Below are positions 57,292 through 64,000 of a stretch of 64,000 nucleotides of DNA, piece by piece (the first letter of the stretch is position 1; every line of letters begins with the position of its first letter). This DNA is from Phaeodactylibacter xiamenensis (lineage in GTDB: Bacteria > Bacteroidota > Bacteroidia > Chitinophagales > Saprospiraceae). A model generated the notes under the pieces. That model did no database searches and was not told the DNA's origin. It worked only from the letters and a program-made list of their open reading frames with translations. Position numbers and translations under genes: made by a program. The DNA is taken from contig NZ_JPOS01000012.1 in NCBI RefSeq assembly GCF_000759025.1, positions 124,001 through 188,000 of the forward strand, written 5' to 3'.

Positions 57292-57879
57292 ATGAAAGTA
57301 GCCATCATCGATTATAACGCCGGCAACGTCCGGTCGGTACAGTTCGCCATGCAGCGCCTGGGCATTGAAGCACACCTGACTGGAGACGCTGCCGAAATAC
57401 AAGCCGCCGAAAAGGTGATCTTCCCCGGCGTGGGCGAAGCGAATACCACTATGGCTTATCTTCGGGAGCGTGGGCTGGACGAGGTCATCCGCAACCTGAA
57501 GCAGCCGGTACTGGGTATCTGCCTGGGCATGCAGTTGTTGTGCCGGCATTCTGAAGAAAACGATACCGATTGCCTGGGCATTATCCCACAGGAAGTGGTG
57601 CGCTTCCGCCCAAAGCAGGGTGAAAAAATCCCCCACATGGGCTGGAACAGCATCCGCAATCTGGGCGACGGGCTGTTTAGCCCCGGGCTGGAAGGGGAAT
57701 ACGTCTACTTTGTGCACAGCTACTACGTGGAGCAGGGGCCCTATACCACTGCGACCACCGAACATGTACTGCCTTTCAGCTCTGCGTTGCAAAAAGACAA
57801 TTTCTACGCCACTCAGTTCCATCCGGAAAAATCGGGCAAGGTAGGCGAAGCCATTCTTAAGCACTTTATCCAACTTTAG
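57292..57879 (+). CDS. hisH: Imidazole glycerol phosphate synthase glutaminase subunit
   Basis: A 195-residue class I glutamine amidotransferase. The nucleophile is Cys in [10 protein letters not shown] (about 80), and the His/Glu pair lies in QFHPEKSG (about 179-181). It supplies ammonia to HisF. Stop 2 bp before the hisA start. hisF is not found here. Confidence 0.95.
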   Translation: MKVAIIDYNAGNVRSVQFAMQRLGIEAHLTGDAAEIQAAEKVIFPGVGEANTTMAYLRERGLDEVIRNLKQPVLGICLGMQLLCRHSEENDTDCLGIIPQEVVRFRPKQGEKIPHMGWNSIRNLGDGLFSPGLEGEYVYFVHSYYVEQGPYTTATTEHVLPFSSALQKDNFYATQFHPEKSGKVGEAILKHFIQL

Positions 57880-57880
57880 T

Positions 57881-58606
57881 ATGCACCCCATCCCCGCTAT
57901 TGACATTATTGAAGGCAAATGCGTGCGCCTGACACAGGGCGACTACGACCGCAAGAAAGTTTATAACGAAGACCCGCTGGAGGTAGCGAAGGCTTACGAA
58001 GCACATGGCCTGCAGCGCCTGCACCTGGTCGACCTCGACGGCGCTAAAGCCAAGCAGATCGTCAACTACAAGGTACTGGAAACGCTGGCGACGAAGACCA
58101 ACCTGCATATCGACTTCGGCGGCGGGCTGAAGTCAGATGAAGACCTGAGGGTAGCCTTTGATAGCGGCGCTAAGCAAGTTACCGGCGGCACCATAGCAGT
58201 GAAGCAACCGGCGGTATTCGAAGCCTGGCTGCAGCGTTTTGGGGCAGAGCGCATCATACTGGGCTCCGACGTAAAGGATGGGAAAATTGCCGTCAGTGGC
58301 TGGCAGGAGCAAAGCGAGCAGGAGCTATTCCCGTTTCTGGAAGGCTACATCTCGAAAGGCATCAGGTACACCATCTGCACCGATGTCTCCAAGGATGGTT
58401 TGCTCGAGGGCACCGCCCTGCCTTTGTACAAGGATATCCGGTTGGAATTCACCGGCCTGCAACTGATTGCCAGCGGTGGCATCAGCAGCCTGGACGAGCT
58501 GGACGAGCTCCGGGACATTGGCTGTTTTGGTGCCATCATCGGCAAAGCTATCTACGAAAATAAGATTTCACTGCAGGAACTGGAGCAGTGGGTGCTGAAG
58601 AGCTGA
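57881..58606 (+). CDS. hisA: 1-(5-phosphoribosyl)-5-[(5-phosphoribosylamino)methylideneamino]imidazole-4-carboxamide isomerase
   Basis: A 241-residue half-barrel-duplicated TIM protein. The catalytic Asp lies in [14 protein letters not shown] and the second in [25 protein letters not shown] and [11 protein letters not shown] bind the two phosphates. It isomerises ProFAR to PRFAR in histidine synthesis. Starts 2 bp after hisH. The next gene is on the other strand with a 1-bp gap, so hisF and hisIE must be elsewhere. Confidence 0.95.
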   Translation: MHPIPAIDIIEGKCVRLTQGDYDRKKVYNEDPLEVAKAYEAHGLQRLHLVDLDGAKAKQIVNYKVLETLATKTNLHIDFGGGLKSDEDLRVAFDSGAKQVTGGTIAVKQPAVFEAWLQRFGAERIILGSDVKDGKIAVSGWQEQSEQELFPFLEGYISKGIRYTICTDVSKDGLLEGTALPLYKDIRLEFTGLQLIASGGISSLDELDELRDIGCFGAIIGKAIYENKISLQELEQWVLKS

Positions 58607-58607
58607 A

Positions 58608-59183
58608 TTACATCCAGGTTACCTTCTCTTCAATCGGCCCCCGTTTGCCAGGCAGTTCCGGCAGGTTGTGATAGCCCATATAGAACAGCCCCAGGCAGCG
58701 CTCCCCTTCCTGTAGGTTGAGAAATTCGCGGTCTTGCTGCAGGGCTTTGGCAGAGCTCCAGTAGCTACCGATGCCGTGTGCCGTGCAGGTCAGCCACATA
58801 TTTTGAACCGCACAAGCCACCGCAGCGATTTCTTCCCACTCCGACACACTTTCCTCGGGGTCGCGTTGCATGCAGATGGCAATCACGCAACCGGAGCGTA
58901 GCGGCTTTTGCAAGTTCTTCTCGTACTTCCGCTCAGAAAACAATTCGCCCTGCGCTTTCATTTTGTACAACTCAGCCAGCCGCTCACCCAACCGCGCACG
59001 GGAGTCGCCCGTGAATACGCGAAAGCGCCAGGGTTCTGTAAACCGGTGAGTAGGTGCCCAGTTGGCGTTTTCCAGTACCTCCTCAATGATAGCCTTTGGA
59101 ATAGGCTTATCAATATAGGTCTTGGGGAAAATCGCCCGGCGGCGGCGGATCAGCTCAGTGGTTTGTTCAGGCGTAAAGCTCAT
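58608..59183 (-). CDS. Nitroreductase family flavoprotein
   Basis: A 191-residue nitroreductase-fold FMN protein: MSFTPEQTTELIRRRRAIFPK, ANWAPTHRFTEPWRFRVF (FMN contact region), and GIGSYWSSAKAL at the C-terminal contacts. It probably uses NAD(P)H to reduce nitro or quinone compounds, or another substrate; not assigned. Close convergent neighbour of hisA. Confidence 0.88.
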   Translation of the reverse strand: MSFTPEQTTELIRRRRAIFPKTYIDKPIPKAIIEEVLENANWAPTHRFTEPWRFRVFTGDSRARLGERLAELYKMKAQGELFSERKYEKNLQKPLRSGCVIAICMQRDPEESVSEWEEIAAVACAVQNMWLTCTAHGIGSYWSSAKALQQDREFLNLQEGERCLGLFYMGYHNLPELPGKRGPIEEKVTWM

Positions 59184-59235
59184 GTGGTCTCTTTAGTTTT
59201 TTGAATAGACACCTGAAGTGGCCCTTTTGTTTCCG

Positions 59236-59265
59236 TTGCCTGCTCCTGAAAAAAGCGTAATTTTG
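59236..59265 (+). promoter_or_regulatory. Bacteroidota promoter of the GT2 pair
   Basis: TTG (59236-59238), a 19-bp spacer and TAATTTTG (59258-59265) fit the consensus. The GTG start of the first glycosyltransferase follows 23 bp later. Confidence 0.65.
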
Positions 59266-59288
59266 CGGCTCAACCATAGGACCGTACC

Positions 59289-60056
59289 GTGAGTAACCCT
59301 GTCAGCATTTCTGGTGTTATCATTACGCTAAACGAAGCGAGGCACATCCGCGCCTGCATCGAATCGATGCTGCCGGTGGTGGACGAGGTCGTAGTGGTCG
59401 ACTCTTTCAGTACAGATGAGACCCCGGCTATTTGCCAGGAACTCGGCGTGCGTTTTTTGCAGCACCCGTTCAAGGGGCATATTGAGCAAAAAAACTACGC
59501 CATGCAGCAGGCGAAGTACGACTACGTGCTTTCGCTTGATGCCGACGAGCGGGTTCCCGAGGAGATGGCTAAAGCTATCCTGGCAGTAAAACAAAACTGG
59601 GCTGCCAACGGCTATGCCTTCAACCGGCTAAACAACTACTGCGGGCGTTGGCTGCGCTACGCCTGGTACCCCGACCGTAAAACCCGGCTTTGGGACCGGC
59701 GGCAGGGGCAGTGGGGCGGCACTAACCCACACGACAGGGTTATATTGCCCAAAGAACAGATTCGGCATTTGCCTGCGGATTTGCACCACTACCCCTACCG
59801 CAACGTATTGGAACATGCCGAACAGCTCCTAAAGTTTGCGGACATTGATGCAACATTCAAAAATGCAGAAGGGCAACGCGTTTCTTTATTCAGGGATTTA
59901 ATCCTGGGGCCCTATTTTAAGTTTTTCAAACTTTATATTCTGAAGCGGGGTTTTCTGGATGGCCTTTACGGTTTTCTTTATTGCTGTATGGCCGCCGGTT
60001 TCAACTTCCTGAAATATGCCCGCTTGTGGGAACTCAACCGTCGTCCTGCCAAATAA
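59289..60056 (+). CDS. Glycosyltransferase family 2 (WaaE/KdtX-like)
   Basis: A 255-residue GT2 enzyme starting with a GTG at 59289. It has a GT-A fold with SGVIITLNEARHIRACIESM, the donor-site VVDSFSTDETPAIC, the acceptor DxD-like SLDADERV, and RKTRLWDRRQGQWGG. The C-terminal portion has a membrane-contact helix. Its nearest type is WaaE/LgtF, adding a sugar to the LPS core; this is inference. A second GT2 follows 13 bp downstream. Confidence 0.87.
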   Translation: MSNPVSISGVIITLNEARHIRACIESMLPVVDEVVVVDSFSTDETPAICQELGVRFLQHPFKGHIEQKNYAMQQAKYDYVLSLDADERVPEEMAKAILAVKQNWAANGYAFNRLNNYCGRWLRYAWYPDRKTRLWDRRQGQWGGTNPHDRVILPKEQIRHLPADLHHYPYRNVLEHAEQLLKFADIDATFKNAEGQRVSLFRDLILGPYFKFFKLYILKRGFLDGLYGFLYCCMAAGFNFLKYARLWELNRRPAK

Positions 60057-60069
60057 GTTATGCCAGAAA

Positions 60070-60900
60070 ATGGAACAACCATTGCAGATATCCGTCATTA
60101 TATCCACTTACAATCAGCCCGAATGGTTGCATAAGGTTTTGCTGGGGTACCAACAGCAAACCTACCCGCATTTTGAGGTCGTTATTGCTGATGATGGCTC
60201 CGGAGAAGCAACCCGAAAGCTAATCAACCAACACCAAAAAGACAGCCCTTTTGCGATCCGGCATATCTGGCACGAAGACAATGGTTTTCAAAAAACAGCT
60301 ATTCTGAATAAAGCTACGGCAGATACCCGCTATCCTTACCTGCTTTTTACGGATGGAGACTGTATCCCCCGTGCCGATTTTCTTGAGACGCATGCAAAAT
60401 TTGCCGAACCTGGTTATTTCCTTTCTGGTGGTTACTGCAAGCTCCCTATGCCCCTGAGCGAGGCCATATCAGCAGAGGATATTCAGACCCAGCAATGCTT
60501 TGACCCGGCCTGGCTCAAAGCCCGTGGACTGGAGGGGCGCAGTCAGCTGCGCAAACTTGGTGCAAGCCCGCGCTGGGGCGCCTTTTGGGATTTTGCCACA
60601 CCTACCAAAGCCAGCTTCAATGGCTGCAACACTTCGGTTTGGAAAGCAGATGTGCTTGCTGTGAATGGCGCTGACGAACGTATGCAATACGGCGGTGAAG
60701 ACCGGGAGTTGGGAGAACGCCTGTTCAACTTAGGCTTAAAAAGCAAACAGATCAGGCACCGTGCCATACTGCTGCACCTGGACCACGCCCGAGGCTATAT
60801 GACAAAAGAAAGCCTTGAGCGTAATCAGGCTATCCGGGAACATACGCGCAAAGCCAGGTCAGTGTGGACGCCCTATGGCATCAAACAAACAGAAGCTTAA
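60070..60900 (+). CDS. Glycosyltransferase family 2
   Basis: A 276-residue GT2 enzyme. The ATG at 60070 gives MEQPLQISVIISTYNQPEWL; the frame also opens upstream at 60016 but overlaps the previous gene. VIADDGSGEATRKL holds the donor Asp, FTDGDCIPR the DxD-like metal site, and NGADERMQYGGEDRELGERL matches the GalNAc-type C-terminal region. Target is an envelope glycan, probably LPS or polysaccharide. Last 4 bp overlap folA stop (TTAA). Confidence 0.87.
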   Translation: MEQPLQISVIISTYNQPEWLHKVLLGYQQQTYPHFEVVIADDGSGEATRKLINQHQKDSPFAIRHIWHEDNGFQKTAILNKATADTRYPYLLFTDGDCIPRADFLETHAKFAEPGYFLSGGYCKLPMPLSEAISAEDIQTQQCFDPAWLKARGLEGRSQLRKLGASPRWGAFWDFATPTKASFNGCNTSVWKADVLAVNGADERMQYGGEDRELGERLFNLGLKSKQIRHRAILLHLDHARGYMTKESLERNQAIREHTRKARSVWTPYGIKQTEA

Positions 60901-61394
60901 GCTTTGCGCTCCAGTACTTTGAAGGTGTAAGCGTGGGGATTTTTCTCATCCGGCTGATGCGCCTCACTCGATACTTCGGACCAAACAGCAGGATCTACCG
61001 CCGGGAAAAACACCTCTCCGTTTTCCACTTCTGTATCCACTTCTGTAAGATAGAGCCGGTCTATGAGGGGCATAGCTTGTTCATAAATGGTACCACCTCC
61101 GATGATAAAGGCTTCGTCCTCACCGTTGTTGCGCGCCAGATCTATCGCCTCCTGAAGGCTCCCTGCCACGAGGCAGTTAGACACCATAAAGAAAGGGTTC
61201 CGGGTAACGATAATATTGGTGCGCTTCGGCAAGGGGCGGCCGATAGACTCAAAGGTCTTACGCCCCATGATGACGTGATGATTGAGCGTACGGCGCTTGA
61301 AATATTTCAAATCCGCCGGCAGATGCCAGGGGATATCATCGTCTTTTCCGATAACTCCGTTTTTATCAGTGGCTACGATAGCGGATAAAATCAT
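60897..61394 (-). CDS. folA: Dihydrofolate reductase
   Basis: A 165-residue DHFR of the usual length: ILSAIVATDKNGVIGKDDDIPWHLPADLKYFKR (NADPH site and Asp in PADL) and VIMGRKTFESIGRPLP. It reduces dihydrofolate with NADPH. It lies 13 bp after the mrdA stop on the same strand, in an mreC-mreD-mrdA-folA order, likely on that transcript. Its stop is interleaved with the glycosyltransferase stop (TTAA). Confidence 0.96.
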   Translation of the reverse strand: MILSAIVATDKNGVIGKDDDIPWHLPADLKYFKRRTLNHHVIMGRKTFESIGRPLPKRTNIIVTRNPFFMVSNCLVAGSLQEAIDLARNNGEDEAFIIGGGTIYEQAMPLIDRLYLTEVDTEVENGEVFFPAVDPAVWSEVSSEAHQPDEKNPHAYTFKVLERKA

Positions 61395-61407
61395 GCTTTA
61401 ATATTCG

Positions 61408-63279
61408 TTAGGGTAGTTCAGGCAGAAGATTGGCTTCCAGCATACGCTTTTCGAGCCACTGCCGGTTGTCACTAATGGTGTCCGTCATATATTTTTCAAT
61501 CATCAGGCTGGCGATAGGTGCTGCGTAAGTACCGCCAAAACCTGAATTCTCCACATAAACGACGATAGCGATCTTCGGGTCCTTTTTAGGCGCGAAAGCA
61601 AAGAAAACCGAGTGATCCTCACCATGGGGATTTTCGGCTGTACCGGTTTTTCCACAGACCGGGATATCCGGTATATAAGCCATGCGTGCTGTACCGGAGA
61701 CCGTTACTTTTTCCATGCCGTTAGCAATGATTTCGAAGTAGGAACTGTCAATCCCGACGTAGTTGCGCCTGGTGAACCGGTCAGGGATAGGCACATCTAC
61801 GCCGCTTCCCCGGTAACCTCTGACCAGGTGCGGGGTTACATAGAAGCCCCGGTTAGCGATAGTGGCGGCTACGTTTGCCATTTGCAGGTTGGTCATTTGC
61901 AGCTCCCCCTGCCCAATGCCCAGGGAGCGGATCCAAACGGAGTTCCAGCGCTGCCCCTCCTGCTGTTTATTGAAGTAGTCCGTGTAGAATTGTGTGGTGG
62001 GATAGAATCCGCTTTGCTCTCTGGGCAGGTCGATCCCGAGTGGTTTGCCCAGGCCAAACTTATCCAGGTAGCTGTTGAAAAGATCAAGCCCTTTCTCCGG
62101 GTTACGGAAGCCCCCCGGTCCGTCAACGATTTCGCGGAAAGCAGTAACAAAGTAGGCGTTGCAGGAATGCTGAATTCCCATTTCTACATTGAGGCAGGTG
62201 GGGTGGCCATGACAGCCGGTGAGCCGCATTCCGTTGAAGTAGTAGGCGCCAGAGCAGGGAATGGTACGGTTGGGGTCCAGATAGCCCTCCTGCATGCCGA
62301 CCAAAGCTACGATGGTCTTAAACAGCGACCCAGGCGGATACTGCCCCATAATACTGCGGTCAAACAGGGGCTGCGTTTTATCTACTGAAAGCCGGCCGTA
62401 GGGATTGCCTTTGCCGTGCCCGATGGCAAGAAGATTTGGATTGTAATTTGGCGAACTGATCATGGCCAACACCTCTCCGGTGGTAGGCTCCAAAGCGACT
62501 ACCGCACCTATTTTATTCTCCATCAACAACTCACCGTAGGCTTGCAAATCGAGGTCAATAGTCGTAATCAGGTCCTTCCCAAAAACGGCATCCACATCAA
62601 GTTCACCATCTTTATAGGGCCCTACTTCACGGCCCAGGTTGTCTTTTAGTATCAGAGACATGCCTTTCTCACCGCGCAGGGTATCTTCGTAGGAAAGCTC
62701 CAGCCCACTTTTGCCCAAGTAGTCCCGGGGCTCGTATTTGCCATCAGAGAGTTTAATGTCGTTTTGATCCGCTTCCCGAATATAGCCAAGAACGTGACAG
62801 GCGTTGTCATGAGGATAGCCACGGGCATGGCGCAGGCGAGGGGAAAAGCCCGGGAACTGGTAGAGGCGCTCCTCCAATGCTGCAAACTGTTTTGCGGACA
62901 ATTGAGTCAGAAAAGGGAAGGGAACTGATTTGGAATACCTTGGGTCACGCCAGTTTTTGTCGAGGGTCTGCTCAAAATAACTGCGCTCTATACCCAGCAG
63001 TTCGCAAAAAGCAGCCGTATCCATGTCCTCATTCAGCTGATTGTAAGTAACCATAAGGTCATACATGGGTACGTTGTAGACCAGTATTTCACCATCGCGG
63101 TCGTAGATGGTGCCCCGTGCCGGATAGACAACCTGCTCATCAATTGCTGTGGCGTCGGGATTTTCCTTGTAGGTGGAGTCCAGTACCTGTAGCTGGAAGG
63201 CACGATAAATCAGCCCGAATGCCGCCAACACAAAGAGGCTCCGTATGATGTATTGCCGTCTGCTAAATGTATCTGCCAC
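61408..63279 (-). CDS. mrdA: Penicillin-binding protein 2
   Basis: A 623-residue PBP2: one N-terminal membrane helix (12-30), a PBP dimer/pedestal domain (about 50-250), and a transpeptidase domain with Ser318-x-x-Lys321 (PPGSLFK), the SCN motif in QHSCNAYF and KTG in VCGKTGTAE (about 543). It cross-links peptidoglycan in the elongasome with RodA and MreCD. Start overlaps nothing; it follows mreD after 42 bp. Confidence 0.96.
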   Translation of the reverse strand: MADTFSRRQYIIRSLFVLAAFGLIYRAFQLQVLDSTYKENPDATAIDEQVVYPARGTIYDRDGEILVYNVPMYDLMVTYNQLNEDMDTAAFCELLGIERSYFEQTLDKNWRDPRYSKSVPFPFLTQLSAKQFAALEERLYQFPGFSPRLRHARGYPHDNACHVLGYIREADQNDIKLSDGKYEPRDYLGKSGLELSYEDTLRGEKGMSLILKDNLGREVGPYKDGELDVDAVFGKDLITTIDLDLQAYGELLMENKIGAVVALEPTTGEVLAMISSPNYNPNLLAIGHGKGNPYGRLSVDKTQPLFDRSIMGQYPPGSLFKTIVALVGMQEGYLDPNRTIPCSGAYYFNGMRLTGCHGHPTCLNVEMGIQHSCNAYFVTAFREIVDGPGGFRNPEKGLDLFNSYLDKFGLGKPLGIDLPREQSGFYPTTQFYTDYFNKQQEGQRWNSVWIRSLGIGQGELQMTNLQMANVAATIANRGFYVTPHLVRGYRGSGVDVPIPDRFTRRNYVGIDSSYFEIIANGMEKVTVSGTARMAYIPDIPVCGKTGTAENPHGEDHSVFFAFAPKKDPKIAIVVYVENSGFGGTYAAPIASLMIEKYMTDTISDNRQWLEKRMLEANLLPELP

Positions 63280-63321
63280 TTCAAAATAATTTCAGTGAAC
63301 AATTAACGCTTAAACCCTGGG

Positions 63322-63846
63322 TCAGCGTTTAGGCATGAAGATAAAAACAAAGATCAAGACCGCCGCCATTGAGGAGACAAAGGTGAAAAAGGTACGTAAA
63401 AGTATGCCCAAAATATAAATGGGCGAAAAGGCATCAACGCTAAAGTAAACCAGCAGGTGCAACACCATCAGGGACGCTGAATACTTCATAAACCAGTTCA
63501 TACCAAGACCGGCAGGTGTAGGTTTATCATTTAGCTTGTACCCTTCACGGGGCTCATACAGGCTTAAAAAGAGGGCCCTGGCATACCCCATAGCTGTTAA
63601 AGCGGCAGCATGAACACCCGGAGAGTCATAGAACAGGTCTACACCGATCCCCATCAAAAAGGACAGCAGCAAAACACCAGTACGGGGCGTCTGCAACGGC
63701 AGCAGCAAAATAAACAACGGATAGAGAAAGACATTGATGTACAGGCTGCCAGTCACCCAACCATCAGAGATGCGCTTTAAGAAGAGCCCCTGCAGCGCCA
63801 GCAGGACAAAAAACCGTATGATATTCCAAATGACCGTATTATTCAT
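63322..63846 (-). CDS. mreD: Rod shape-determining protein MreD
   Basis: A 174-residue membrane protein with about six helices, including VFLYPLFILLLPLQTPRTGVLLLSFLMGIGVDLFYDSPGVHAAAL. The sequence order with mreC and mrdA makes the assignment firm. It scaffolds MreB-linked cell-wall synthesis. Its ATG overlaps the mreC stop by 8 bp, so they are coupled. Confidence 0.92.
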   Translation of the reverse strand: MNNTVIWNIIRFFVLLALQGLFLKRISDGWVTGSLYINVFLYPLFILLLPLQTPRTGVLLLSFLMGIGVDLFYDSPGVHAAALTAMGYARALFLSLYEPREGYKLNDKPTPAGLGMNWFMKYSASLMVLHLLVYFSVDAFSPIYILGILLRTFFTFVSSMAAVLIFVFIFMPKR

Positions 63847-64000
63847 TGACCGCTTCGTCTAATTCCTTATGCTCTTTCCACATCTCATTTTCAATGACGT
63901 AGACATAACGCAACTTATTAAGGTCATTGCGCAGCATGACCTGTATGTTATAAAAATTCCCACCTCCCGAAAAATCAAAAGACTTTACAGTCCCGACAGG
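63839..64000 (-). CDS. mreC: Rod shape-determining protein MreC (C-terminal 53 residues)
   Basis: Only the last 53 residues lie in the window, running off the right edge. The segment has GGGNFYNIQVMLRNDLNKL and VYVIENEMWKEHKELDEAVNE, consistent with the end of MreC. Identity is from position (mreC precedes mreD) and the NFY-x-IxV-L strand, so it is supported mainly by context. Confidence 0.8.
   Translation of the reverse strand, partial: PVGTVKSFDFSGGGNFYNIQVMLRNDLNKLRYVYVIENEMWKEHKELDEAVNE

Noticed and set aside
1-64000. CRISPR array, tRNA, rRNA, prophage, secondary-metabolite cluster, defence island
   Set aside because: No regular repeat-spacer pattern, tRNA cloverleaf, rRNA sequence or recognisable cluster of such genes was seen on either strand.

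Overview
The window looks like chromosomal DNA of a member of the Bacteroidota, most likely a Saprospiria/Lewinella-type marine bacterium. This rests on content, not on a database match. There are three TonB-dependent receptors with carboxypeptidase-like N-terminal domains, one of them paired with a DUF4249 lipoprotein. Two secreted proteins have type IX secretion (T9SS type A) C-terminal domains, and several lipoproteins have Bacteroidota-style signal peptides. A two-component-type propeller is fused to a cyclase, HisB is bifunctional, and several promoters fit the Bacteroidota consensus TTG-N19/20-TAnnTTTG. No rRNA, tRNA or CRISPR array was recognised.

Layout. 1-9.6 kb: a zinc metalloprotease cut by the window edge, a TMEM220-like protein, a 1447-residue multi-PAS histidine kinase with an NTF2-like partner, and a DNA-ligase-associated exonuclease overlapping its ATP-dependent ligase. 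9.6-17.4 kb: an aspartyl protease lipoprotein, a ComF-type phosphoribosyltransferase, a DegP/HtrA protease, an HD-like protein, a TonB receptor and a sugar isomerase. 17.4-20 kb: a truncated secreted-protein gene interrupted by a complete ISKra4-like insertion sequence with 23-bp perfect inverted repeats. 20-28 kb: a second TonB receptor, a T9SS cargo protein, a class C beta-lactamase-fold lipoprotein, a PagL-like lipid A deacylase and a lipoprotein. 28-35 kb: an ABC-2 exporter operon ending in endonuclease V, then a DUF4249/TonB receptor pair. 35-46 kb: thymidine kinase, an IscA/HesB protein, a GT4 glycosyltransferase, two MscS-type channels, kynurenine 3-monooxygenase, an M48 protease and an SRPBCC-GyrI protein. 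46-55 kb: a membrane adenylate cyclase with a periplasmic propeller sensor, an Asp-box T9SS protein, and a small regulon (membrane protein, winged-helix regulator, DUF4173 protein) bracketed by two copies of one palindromic operator. 55-59 kb: histidine genes hisB, hisH and hisA with a Uma2-type nuclease inserted. 59-64 kb: two GT2 glycosyltransferases, then folA, mrdA, mreD and the end of mreC on the minus strand.

Functionally this is mostly core and envelope biology: cell-shape synthesis (mreC-mreD-mrdA), outer-membrane uptake, periplasmic quality control, lipid A editing, export and signalling. The accessory signals are the IS with its truncated target, an A/T-richer orphan lipoprotein, the Uma2 gene in the his cluster and a GCAAAG repeat patch. 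The most interesting regulatory signal is the duplicated operator lying exactly on the -7 box at 52.1 and 53.1 kb. Gene ends are packed unusually tightly: six of ten convergent pairs overlap at their 3' ends. I did not find a clearly new multi-gene defence or biosynthetic system; the findings are ranked accordingly.
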